From positions 5,075,613 through 5,139,612 of the forward strand of contig NZ_CP036268.1 of the NCBI RefSeq assembly GCF_007744515.1: a stretch of DNA of 64,000 bases. Reading direction: 5' to 3'. The position numbers and the translations under genes were made by a program. The notes under the pieces are model-generated. The model did not search any database. It was given only the letters and a program-made list of their open reading frames with translations, and was not told the DNA's origin. This document shows, piece after piece, positions 10,108 to 17,395 of this stretch. Within the stretch, counting starts at the first letter, position 1. The number at the start of each line of letters is the position of its first letter. The stretch is from Stratiformator vulcanicus. Lineage in GTDB: Bacteria > Planctomycetota > Planctomycetia > Planctomycetales > Planctomycetaceae.

Positions 10108-10675
10108 TCTCGATTCCCCAATTCAGTTCGAAGCATTAGAGGCAATCGGCGAGCGCTATGAGCATGACGAAAAGCGCATTGACGAGCGCTCCCAACGCAG
10201 CCAGTTTCGTCGCTCGTTATTGATTTGGTCGGCCGTTTCGGCATTTCTCATGGGCTGCTTCGGCTTCGGTCTGCTTGTCGCCATTGTCGCAGCACCAGAC
10301 CTTGTGAACCGGTATCTTCGGATTCACCGATATCGCAGACCGCGCGACTCCGTGTTCCCGCCACTATTCCTGTGGATTGTCGTCGCATTCGCGATTCAGT
10401 CGTCGGCTATGTGCGGCTTCGCGGGTTTGGCAGGGTCGATGTTTCTGTTTGAGAAAGCTGGTATCGGACCGCTCGATATCGACAAAGCTTGGTTCGGCTT
10501 CTCCGATCTCACTTCGACGTTCATCTACGCGATCGTAATCTTCTTGGAAGCAATCGCCGTCTTAGCATTCGTGCTGGCGGCCATTGGAATACCCACCACG
10601 ATTTGGAGCCACTTTCTTCTCTCGCCAGGCTGCCCGTTCGGTTTGCCGGAACGCGAGGCGGAGCATCCGTCGTGA
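10100..10675 (+). CDS. Small multi-pass membrane protein, paralog 2
   Basis: This 191-residue protein begins at GTG 10100, overlapping the previous gene by 8 bases. A charged N-terminus (residues 1-40) is followed by four hydrophobic segments. The pairing FGFGLLVAIVAAPDLVNRYLR ... IQSSAMCGFAG aligns by eye with YGIGLLFAVAAAIPLSRKLR ... LQSVAVAAGTG of the paralog at 11945, which is the basis for calling it a family member. Its stop codon overlaps the GTG start of the next gene (GTGA, 4 bases), so the genes are translated as a coupled series. Function unknown. Confidence 0.7.
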   Translation: MTDLDSPIQFEALEAIGERYEHDEKRIDERSQRSQFRRSLLIWSAVSAFLMGCFGFGLLVAIVAAPDLVNRYLRIHRYRRPRDSVFPPLFLWIVVAFAIQSSAMCGFAGLAGSMFLFEKAGIGPLDIDKAWFGFSDLTSTFIYAIVIFLEAIAVLAFVLAAIGIPTTIWSHFLLSPGCPFGLPEREAEHPS

Positions 10676-11190
10676 GTGACGCTTCAGACGTTAATAGGTC
10701 GCCTCGACGCTGCAGTCGCGATGTTGTCCCGCCACCGTCGATGCGAGAGGACCCGCGGGCAAATCGATCTCCGGCCGCGCAAGTTCTCGGTCTGATTATC
10801 GCCATCGCCGCCATAGAAATTTTGACGATCTGGATGTTGGGGCTGGGAGTTCTGCTGTCGATCGCGATGATCGGTCCGCTCGCCAAGGCCATTGGGCAAT
10901 TGCGACGCAGCAACCCGGACGAAGAGTCGCGCGTCGAGAAGTTCGGCCGCATCATGCTGGCAATTCTTATCGTTCAATCAGTGACGACTGCCGGAATTAC
11001 GGTACTGGCCGTCGCTTGCTACACGGCCGCAATCGGGGCTGTGGATTCCTCCGTCGCCTCGCTAATCGGACTACTCGGGGCCGCAGGCGTTGTTTGGCTC
11101 GCCGCAATGATTTGGATGTACATTCTGGCTTCAAACCGTCAGATTCAATTAAATGGATCAGACGGCGAAACCCCCGCAGACGCAGGTTAA
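10672..11190 (+). CDS. Small multi-pass membrane protein, paralog 3
   Basis: This 172-residue protein is called from GTG 10672, which overlaps the upstream stop as GTGA; the frame is open to 10489 but that extension lies inside the preceding gene. The start VSDAS resembles the VSDPH start of paralog 5. A Pro/Arg-rich N-terminus precedes four membrane helices containing IEILTIWMLGLGVLLSIAMIGPLAKAI and IVQSVTTAGI, the same pattern as paralogs 4 and 5. It is followed two bases later by a truncated copy of the radical SAM gene's start. Function unknown. Confidence 0.75.
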   Translation: MSDASDVNRSPRRCSRDVVPPPSMREDPRANRSPAAQVLGLIIAIAAIEILTIWMLGLGVLLSIAMIGPLAKAIGQLRRSNPDEESRVEKFGRIMLAILIVQSVTTAGITVLAVACYTAAIGAVDSSVASLIGLLGAAGVVWLAAMIWMYILASNRQIQLNGSDGETPADAG

Positions 11191-11192
11191 TT

Positions 11193-11300
11193 ATGCTCCC
11201 TCTTTGCGGCCGTAGTTTGCTCGGCCTGAAGAATTCGCTCTGTCCGAAGTGCGGGCCGCGGGCCGAAGTCGAACGCAGTGCCGCTGAGGGGCGACTGTAA
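11193..11300 (+). pseudogene. Truncated copy 1 of the radical SAM gene 5' end
   Basis: A 35-codon open frame begins MLPLCGRSLLGLKNSLCPKC, clearly matching the first residues of the radical SAM protein at 12515 (MLPLRGHSLLGLTKSLCPSC). After the first Cys pair the copy jumps to a sequence equivalent to the second Cys pair (CPKCGPR), so about 70 bases are missing between the two half-sites. A new tail then runs to TAA at 11298-11300. That TAA overlaps the ATG of the next membrane-protein gene (TAATG), so it may still be translated as a coupling peptide. It is a relic of tandem duplication. Confidence 0.85.
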
Positions 11301-11860
11301 TGATGCCGCTCTTCGAACCACCGAAGACACCTTCCTCACTGCCCGAACCGGCGACCGCCGGTCCGACCCGGCCCTACCAACCGTCGGCCGAGCGAAAGCT
11401 CATGGGCCAAATCATGGGTCTTGCGTTCATCGAACTTGTTACCATCGGTTTCTACGGCCTCGGCCTCGTACTGCTCATTTTGATGTCGATCCCACTCGCC
11501 CGGACGCTGAAAGAATTGCGGACCCGACCCGATCACGTCGACACGCCTTTAGAACAACTCGGTCGGATTGCACTGATGATCGTGGTCGTCCAATCGGTCG
11601 CAGTCGCCGGCTTCACCGCAACGCTCGGTTCCTGCACCCTCGGTTCAATGATTGCTTTCGGCGCGATGGGCAGCGGGGGCGAATCAATTTTCATCGTCGC
11701 AATGCTATTATCGATCGGTATTCTGCCGCTGAGCCTGTGGGGCGCATCTAAAGCATGGATGCACTTCCTAATGCCGGCGCCTGAATTCCGACCGCGTGCG
11801 TCTCCCGACGAAGTTCCCGAACAGATCGACGAAAGCCATGCTCCCTCTCCGCGGACATAG
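11300..11860 (+). CDS. Small multi-pass membrane protein, paralog 4
   Basis: This 186-residue protein is coupled to the truncated radical SAM copy by a TAATG overlap. Four membrane helices follow a Pro-rich cytoplasmic N-terminus. Its core, IELVTIGFYGLGLVLLILMS then IPLARTLKELR, and VVVQSVAVAG align with paralog 5 (IELLTVWFYGIGLLF, IPLSRKLRNLR, VVLQSVAVAA), giving clear paralogy. The last eight codons overlap the start of truncated radical SAM copy 2, in another frame, and its C-terminus is therefore likely derived from duplicated sequence. Function unknown. Confidence 0.78.
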   Translation: MMPLFEPPKTPSSLPEPATAGPTRPYQPSAERKLMGQIMGLAFIELVTIGFYGLGLVLLILMSIPLARTLKELRTRPDHVDTPLEQLGRIALMIVVVQSVAVAGFTATLGSCTLGSMIAFGAMGSGGESIFIVAMLLSIGILPLSLWGASKAWMHFLMPAPEFRPRASPDEVPEQIDESHAPSPRT

Positions 11861-11948
11861 TTTGCTCGGCCTGACGAAATCACTCTGCCCGAGTTGCCTC
11901 GACACGGTCGAAGCCGAGATAACCGGACCGCCGCGGAGCCTGCCGTGA
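11838..11948 (+). pseudogene. Truncated copy 2 of the radical SAM gene 5' end
   Basis: A 36-codon frame begins MLPLRGHSLLGLTKSLCPSC, identical in protein to the start of the gene at 12515. At DNA level the first 44 bases are identical and about 95% of the first 79 match; the sequences then diverge after codon 27. Its TGA (11946-11948) overlaps the GTG start of paralog 5 as GTGA. It is closer to the intact gene in sequence than copy 1 is, consistent with a later duplication event. Confidence 0.9.
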
Positions 11949-12442
11949 GCGATCCCCATGCCGAGACAGACGCACTCTGGCGGGCGAATCGCCGTGAGGA
12001 GCGGGACGACGCGTTGCGGTTTCATATCCTTGCGATCGCCACGATCGAATTGTTGACAGTCTGGTTCTACGGTATTGGATTGCTCTTTGCAGTTGCCGCA
12101 GCCATTCCGCTATCGCGCAAACTCAGGAATTTACGGGAAGACGTTTCGATACCCGCAACACTGACCGAACGGTTTGGTTATTTTGCGCTTACGGTCGTCG
12201 TACTGCAGTCGGTTGCGGTGGCAGCCGGCACTGGGTTCGCTGTCCCCTGTATCTCCGGGCTGTTTCTGGCAAGCACGGTGCTTAGGCCGATCAACAGCAC
12301 TGTATTCGCGCTTTGTTTCTCGCTCGGCGGAATCGTACTCTCATTTACTTTGCTAGGCTTTACTCTCTGGTATGCGACACGAATTTGGATACGAATCCTT
12401 ACACCTGACTATCAACAACCTGAAGAGATCAAACGCGATTAA
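11945..12442 (+). CDS. Small multi-pass membrane protein, paralog 5
   Basis: This 165-residue protein begins at GTG 11945, overlapping the stop of truncated copy 2. The frame is open upstream to 11894 but that stretch is duplicated radical SAM DNA. Four membrane helices include IELLTVWFYGIGLLFAVAAA and VVVLQSVAVAAG, the family signature. The C-terminus is polar and cytoplasmic (TPDYQQPEEIKRD). The intact radical SAM gene follows after 72 bases, so this is the unit from which the tandem array appears to have grown. Function unknown; an association with the radical SAM enzyme is inferred from context. Confidence 0.78.
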   Translation: MSDPHAETDALWRANRREERDDALRFHILAIATIELLTVWFYGIGLLFAVAAAIPLSRKLRNLREDVSIPATLTERFGYFALTVVVLQSVAVAAGTGFAVPCISGLFLASTVLRPINSTVFALCFSLGGIVLSFTLLGFTLWYATRIWIRILTPDYQQPEEIKRD

Positions 12443-12444
12443 GC

Positions 12445-12466
12445 ATGATACTTTATCATATAAGTA
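12445..12466 (+). promoter_or_regulatory. AT-rich palindromic site, possible promoter of the radical SAM gene
   Basis: ATGATA-CTT-TATCAT (12445-12459) is a perfect palindrome, immediately followed by a TATAAG hexamer. This very AT-rich patch stands out in otherwise GC-rich DNA. It lies about 50 bases before the intact radical SAM gene and is absent in front of both truncated copies. It could hold a -10 element or an operator; this is inferred from composition only. Confidence 0.3.
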
Positions 12467-12514
12467 CAAACTGCGTACGCTCGACTGGCAATCCAACAAA
12501 CGAGATGATCCCCC

Positions 12515-14041
12515 ATGCTCCCTCTCCGCGGACATAGTTTGCTCGGCCTGACGAAATCGCTCTGCCCGAGTTGTCTCGACACGGTCGAGGCGAAGATCAT
12601 CGAACGCGGCGGGCGGGTTTACTTCCGCAAGCGCTGTCCGAAGTGCGGCCCGCGTGACGATTTCGTGTGCAGCGACGTGACCTGGTACGACCGGCTTGAG
12701 TACGTCACGCCCGGGAAAATCCCCAAGATTCATGCCATCGAGCCGAAGGAGGGCTGCCCGCGCGACTGCGGACTTTGCACCGATCACGAGCAACACACCT
12801 GCATCGGCATTGTCGAACTCACCGACAGTTGTAATCTCAAATGCCCGATGTGCTACGCGGGTAGTGCGCCGGGCTTAAAACATCACTCCGTTGATGATTG
12901 CAAACGCGCGATCGATCGCCTCGTGGAAGTCGAAGGCCGACCCGAGGTGGTTCAGCTCTCCGGCGGCGAGCCGACCGTCCATCCGCAGTTTCGAGAAATC
13001 TACGACTACGCCTGCCAACAGCCGATCGACTATGTGATGATCAATACGAACGGCTTAAATTTTGTGCGAGACCCATCACTGGTCGAGTACGTCGCCGAGC
13101 GGAAAAAACGGACCGAAGTCTACTTTCAATTTGATAGCTTTAAGGAATCGGCCACGTTGGAACTGCGCGGGGCGAAACTCGTCACCGAAAAATTAAAGGC
13201 GATCGATGCCCTGTGCGATGCCGATATCCATATCATTCTGGTCTGCACCCTGCAGCCCGGCTTAAATGATGACGAAATCGGGAAGCTCGTCGACTTCGGA
13301 TTACAGCGGCCCTGTATTACGGGGATCAGCTTTCAACCGGCCACCTATTCGGGACGCAATTTCACGCCGGAAGTGCTGGAGAATCGGATCACATTCCCTG
13401 ACGTCATCTCCAAGGTTTGCGAGCAGACCTCCGAGGGTACGGTCTTCACGCCGCAGGACTTTATGCCGCTGCCCTGTGCTCATCCGAATTGCCATCAACT
13501 GACCTACGCCTATCGCAAAGGTGGTCAGGTCACGCCGCTGCCCCGCTTCATCGATGCCAAAGAAAACCTTGATCTGCTCGCCAACGGAATCACGTTCACC
13601 CGCCCCCGCGTTCGCGCACTCGTCGAGCGGTTCTTAAGTCGCATGGGACAGGGCTGCTGCGCGGGAGGGGACTGCGAGACGGAAGAGGCAAACGTCCGGG
13701 AGATAGCGGGAGACGCAAACGGGCTTTCAATCCTTGAGTCTTCCATTCCCTCCTTCGCCAGCTCTCCCGCTCTCCAAGGCGACGGCTTCATCGCCTCCAA
13801 CGCCCGTAAATTCTTCGCCGCCGGGCTCGCCGAGACGCTCACGCCGAAAGACGTCTTCCGCATCACGATTACGAACTTTCTGGACGCCTATAATTTCGAC
13901 GTCCGTCGCTTAATGAAATGCTGCACGCACCACGTTCTGCCGAGCGGGCATGTCGTCCCGTTTTGCGCCTACAATACGCTCTATCGCAACGGCCATATTC
14001 CGTTGCCCGCGCTTAATCAGGAAGATGCCATGCTAATTTAG
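12515..14041 (+). CDS. COG1964-type radical SAM enzyme (tetraether lipid synthase-like)
   Basis: This 508-residue radical SAM enzyme has the full layout of the family that includes archaeal tetraether lipid synthase (Tes). An N-terminal rubredoxin-like metal site is formed by C17-x2-C20 and C41-x2-C44. A GCPRDCGLC auxiliary motif holds C81, C85 and C88. The SAM cluster is C106-x3-C110-x2-C113 (CNLKCPMC), with a GGEPT motif for SAM binding. Late Cys motifs are CAHPNCHQ, GQGCCAGGDC and the C-terminal CCTHHVLPSGHVVPFCAYN. Archaeal Tes joins lipid tails by C-C bonds at inert carbons; bacterial relatives are proposed to make membrane-spanning or otherwise modified lipids. Residues about 388-425 are a low-complexity insertion. 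It is followed 206 bases later by an Lgt-like gene. The family call is firm; the reaction here is inference. Confidence 0.85.
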   Translation: MLPLRGHSLLGLTKSLCPSCLDTVEAKIIERGGRVYFRKRCPKCGPRDDFVCSDVTWYDRLEYVTPGKIPKIHAIEPKEGCPRDCGLCTDHEQHTCIGIVELTDSCNLKCPMCYAGSAPGLKHHSVDDCKRAIDRLVEVEGRPEVVQLSGGEPTVHPQFREIYDYACQQPIDYVMINTNGLNFVRDPSLVEYVAERKKRTEVYFQFDSFKESATLELRGAKLVTEKLKAIDALCDADIHIILVCTLQPGLNDDEIGKLVDFGLQRPCITGISFQPATYSGRNFTPEVLENRITFPDVISKVCEQTSEGTVFTPQDFMPLPCAHPNCHQLTYAYRKGGQVTPLPRFIDAKENLDLLANGITFTRPRVRALVERFLSRMGQGCCAGGDCETEEANVREIAGDANGLSILESSIPSFASSPALQGDGFIASNARKFFAAGLAETLTPKDVFRITITNFLDAYNFDVRRLMKCCTHHVLPSGHVVPFCAYNTLYRNGHIPLPALNQEDAMLI

Positions 14042-14247
14042 ATGGCTCGAGAACTAATGACACAGCCGATGTCGAGTGACGCCTCTCGAGAATGACCTTG
14101 CGACTTTTGAGAAAGCGAGTTTATAGGAAATTGAACAGACAAGATTAACGTCGGAACTTAACCGAGAGTGTTTCGGGTTCCAAAGCGACCGCGTCTTGTT
14201 CTGACATTTTCTTAAAATCATTCAATGACGGCTTAATCGAAGTTGGC

Positions 14248-14985
14248 TTGATGCCCGTACCACCCGCCTATCCGCTGATCATGCTGTGCGCCGTCGCTGC
14301 GGGGATCCTGCTGTCGCGCGGGCAGCGCAAATCGCTCGGCCTGTCTCGTGCCGAGCGATTCGCCATTGCCCTCGGAGCGTTTTGCGGGGCGATGGTGGGG
14401 GCGAAGGTGCCGTTTCTGCTGTATGACTTAGAGGGCTTCGCGACAGGGACGGCGTGGCTGGCGAGTGGGAAGACGATTCTGGGCGGTCTCGTCGGCGGCT
14501 ATCTGGGCGTCGAACTGGCGAAGTGGTCGGTCGACGTGAAAGTCTCGACGGGCGACACCTATGCCGTGGCGGTTCCGACTTCGATTGCGATCGGGCGACT
14601 CGGCTGCTTCGTCGCCGGCTGTTGCTTTGGGACGCCTTCAGCGATGCCTTGGGCGGTCACGTTCGGCGAGTTGGGTCGACGGCACCCCACCCAACTCTAC
14701 GAATCGGCGTTTCATCTGCTCTGCGCGATCGCCTTGTGGGGACTGCGACGGGACGGCATGCTCCGAGGGCACCTGATTCAGCTCTACATCATCGGCTATT
14801 GCGGTTATCGCTTCGCGACGGAGTTCATTCGGCCGGAGCCTCGGCTGTGGGGCGGGCTGACGGGCTATCAATGGGCGGCCGGCGCAATCATGATGCTTTT
14901 GGTGGGGCTGTGGATTTGGCAGAGCCGCTCGGCTTCGGCCCTCGCCGGGCGGAACGAGTCGGACAAAATTTCGCCGCAAGTGTGA
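14248..14985 (+). CDS. Divergent Lgt-like (prolipoprotein diacylglyceryl transferase family) membrane protein
   Basis: This 245-residue protein has about seven membrane helices and the Lgt family skeleton: SGKTILGGLVGGYLG, then GRLGCFVAGCCFG, HPTQLYESAFH and the C-terminal RFATEFIRPEPRLWGGLTGYQW. Classical Lgt moves diacylglycerol from phosphatidylglycerol to lipoprotein Cys. Here the catalytic His of the SFHGG motif is replaced (TILGG) and the GRIGNFINGE motif reads GRLGCFVAGC, so the Asn and Glu are lost. It is therefore a variant with probably different acceptor chemistry. The start is probably the first or second ATG (14248 or 14251). Proximity to the Tes-like radical SAM gene suggests a joint lipid-modifying pathway, by inference. 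Confidence 0.8.
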   Translation: MMPVPPAYPLIMLCAVAAGILLSRGQRKSLGLSRAERFAIALGAFCGAMVGAKVPFLLYDLEGFATGTAWLASGKTILGGLVGGYLGVELAKWSVDVKVSTGDTYAVAVPTSIAIGRLGCFVAGCCFGTPSAMPWAVTFGELGRRHPTQLYESAFHLLCAIALWGLRRDGMLRGHLIQLYIIGYCGYRFATEFIRPEPRLWGGLTGYQWAAGAIMMLLVGLWIWQSRSASALAGRNESDKISPQV

Positions 14986-15093
14986 GGCATTTCGCATCCG
15001 CGGGTGGAATCCTGGTGAATACTACCACGGGACGGCGTAAAATCCTGCGGGCTGGATGCGTCTGAACGGACGTGTTCGAGGGCGTTTGCGGGA

Positions 15094-17274
15094 TTGTCGC
15101 ATGGCGCCATAAGACTCCGAACGTGCTTCGAGTTTGGCACGCATCTCAATCCGCATTTCGAGAAGACCTTCGTGTCGCAGGAACCCGAAAAGACTTTCAT
15201 TTCCAATGCATCGGAGGGAGTCGATCAGACGCTCGTCACGCCGTCGTCGCTGGGCAATCCTGCTGCGATTGATTCGGTCAATGCCGGCGTAGGAGAGACC
15301 GTGGTCCGGAAATCGGACCTGCCGCAGATCGAAGGTTACGAGCTTCACGATCAGATCGGCCTCGGAGCGATGGGAGCGGTCTACCGGGCGAAGCAGCACC
15401 GGCTGAACCGGATCGTCGCGCTGAAGATCCTGCGGCCTGAGGCGGCCAAACAGGCCGATCGCTTCCGCGTCGAGGCCGAAGCTGCGGCACAACTCCAGCA
15501 TCCGAACGTAGTGCAGGTCTTCGATGTCGGCATCGATCGGGGTCGCCCGTTCGTGGCCCTCGAAATGGTGTCGGGGCGAAGTCTCGATCGCAAGATGAAG
15601 GGGCAACCTTGGTCCGGCCGCGACGCCGCTGAAATCACCACCAAGATTGCTCGGGGCGTTCAAGCCGCGCACGACAAAGGCATCATTCACCGCGACCTCA
15701 AGCCCGCCAATATTTTGCTCGACGACCAGGGTGAGCCGAAGGTCTCGGACTTCGGTCTGGCGAAGCGGCTCGACACCGATTCGAGCCAGACCAAAGCGGG
15801 GGATGTGCTTGGCACTCCGAATTACATGGCGCCGGAGCAGGCATCGGGGCGGCTGCAGAATCTCGGTCCGGAGGCTGATGTCTACGCGCTCGGCGCGATC
15901 TTGTACGACCTGACGACGGCCCGTCCGCCTCATGTCGCCGACACGGTGATCGAGACCCTCGAGCTGGTGAAGCACGCGGACGTGAAACCGCCGCGGGTCT
16001 ACAACCCGGCGTTGCACCGCGATCTCAGCACGATTGTGATGAAATGCTTGCGGAAAGAGCCTCGGCTGCGCTACCGAAACGCCGGAGAATTGGCCGCCGA
16101 CCTCGAGCGGTTTATGCGGGGCGAGGTCATTGCCGCCCGGCCGATGTCGCTCGGGGAGAAGGTCGGCCGGACACTGAAAAAGCGAGCCGTTCCACTTTCG
16201 ATCGCAGCGGTCCTCTTTGCGGCCGTGACAGCGACGGCGGCGGCGGTTTTCGCATGGGGCGAGGCGTCGCAGAAGTCGAAAGAGGTGGTAGCACTTCGGG
16301 AGAAAGCGGAGACCGAGACGGAACAGTTGAGGGCATTGCAGGCAGTGGCCCTCGAAGTGCCGTTGGGACTTTCCTCACCACCGGTGCCGGGAGACAACCC
16401 GCTGACCGAAGCGAAAGTCGAACTTGGGAAGCAACTGTTCTTTGACAAGCGATTGTCACGGGATAACTCGATCTCATGCGCCGATTGCCACAACCCGACC
16501 GCGGGCTGGAGTGAACGGCGGATGAAGTCGGTCGGGATTGAGGGCCGTATGGCGACACGGAACTCGCCGACGGTGGTAAACGCGGTCTATCACAGATTCC
16601 TGTTTTGGGACGGCCGGTCGCCGTCGCTTGAACATCAGGCGGGGGGACCTATTCAAAATCCGAACGAGATGGGAATGTCGTCGGTCGATGAGGTCGCCGA
16701 GAAGCTATCTGAGATCCCCGGCTATGTGGAAGGCTTCGAGAAAGCGTTCGGCGAGGGGCCAACGGCCAAGACAGTGACCAAGGCCATCGGCGCGTTCGAG
16801 CGGACACTGATCGCCGGCAACAGCCCGTATGACCGATACGAAACGGGCGACGAGAGCGCGTTGAGTGCCGCGGCGGTCCGCGGGAAGAAGCTGTTCTTCG
16901 GCAAAGCCCACTGCTCGGCCTGTCACGTGGGCGAGCACCTGACCGACTTCGCCTTCCATAACATCGGGACGAGCAGCGGCGACGTGGGGCGATTCGCCGT
17001 CAGCGGACTTCTTGGCGACAAAGGCGCCTTCAAGACCCCGACGCTGCGTGATGTCGACCGGACCAGCCCCTACATGCATGACGGGAGTCTGAAGACGCTC
17101 GAAGAAGTCATCCGTCACTATGATAAAGGCGGAAACCCGAACCCGCGACAGGACGAAGAGATCTTCCCGCTTCACCTGTCCGAGTCAGAGCAGCAGGACC
17201 TGCTCGCTTTTCTGACCGAGGGACTGCGAAGCGACGACTACCCCATGATCAGTCTGCCGGAGCTGCCGAACTGA
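15094..17274 (+). CDS. Transmembrane Ser/Thr kinase fused to di-heme cytochrome c peroxidase
   Basis: This 726-residue two-part protein has a Hanks-type kinase in front: glycine loop GLGAMG 89-94, K111, HRD 199-201, DFG 219-221 and GTPNYMAPEQ 240-249, so it looks active. A membrane helix (about 367-388) and a short coiled coil (390-416) follow. The rest is a MauG/CcpA-type di-heme peroxidase: CADCH at 462-466, CSACH at 607-611, the RNSPTVVNAVYH and FWDGRSPSLEHQA motifs and Met661 in SPYMHDGSLKTLEEVI. Topology predicts a cytoplasmic kinase with a periplasmic heme domain, which could act as a redox or peroxide sensor or remain an enzyme. TTG 15094 and GTG 15172 are both possible starts. No frameshift separates the two parts. 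Confidence 0.9.
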   Translation: MSHGAIRLRTCFEFGTHLNPHFEKTFVSQEPEKTFISNASEGVDQTLVTPSSLGNPAAIDSVNAGVGETVVRKSDLPQIEGYELHDQIGLGAMGAVYRAKQHRLNRIVALKILRPEAAKQADRFRVEAEAAAQLQHPNVVQVFDVGIDRGRPFVALEMVSGRSLDRKMKGQPWSGRDAAEITTKIARGVQAAHDKGIIHRDLKPANILLDDQGEPKVSDFGLAKRLDTDSSQTKAGDVLGTPNYMAPEQASGRLQNLGPEADVYALGAILYDLTTARPPHVADTVIETLELVKHADVKPPRVYNPALHRDLSTIVMKCLRKEPRLRYRNAGELAADLERFMRGEVIAARPMSLGEKVGRTLKKRAVPLSIAAVLFAAVTATAAAVFAWGEASQKSKEVVALREKAETETEQLRALQAVALEVPLGLSSPPVPGDNPLTEAKVELGKQLFFDKRLSRDNSISCADCHNPTAGWSERRMKSVGIEGRMATRNSPTVVNAVYHRFLFWDGRSPSLEHQAGGPIQNPNEMGMSSVDEVAEKLSEIPGYVEGFEKAFGEGPTAKTVTKAIGAFERTLIAGNSPYDRYETGDESALSAAAVRGKKLFFGKAHCSACHVGEHLTDFAFHNIGTSSGDVGRFAVSGLLGDKGAFKTPTLRDVDRTSPYMHDGSLKTLEEVIRHYDKGGNPNPRQDEEIFPLHLSESEQQDLLAFLTEGLRSDDYPMISLPELPN

Positions 17275-17306
17275 TCACTATTCGAGGTCAAGTGGAAGCA
17301 CCATCA

Positions 17307-17372
17307 ACAAGCCGCGCATGACGTAAGCGGTTGTTACAATTTAGCAATCCCCTTATGTCGTGCGCGTCTTGT
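17307..17372. repeat. Imperfect palindromic repeat, copy A
   Basis: The left arm ACAAGCCGCGCATGACGTAA plus GCGG (17307-17330) is the reverse complement, with four mismatches in 24, of 17349-17372; the loop is 18 bases. The arm matches the palindrome at 55033-55108 (AAGCCGCGCACTAAGTAAGC), so this is a dispersed repeat family rather than only a terminator. It sits between the kinase-peroxidase gene and the convergent rbfA-like gene and could still act as a transcription stop. Confidence 0.65.
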
Positions 17373-17395
17373 GTGACGCCGAACGCCCAAGGCAA

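Noticed and set aside
10489-10671. N-terminal extension of membrane paralog 3
   Set aside because: It lies wholly inside the preceding gene in another frame; the GTGA overlap at 10672 gives a better start.
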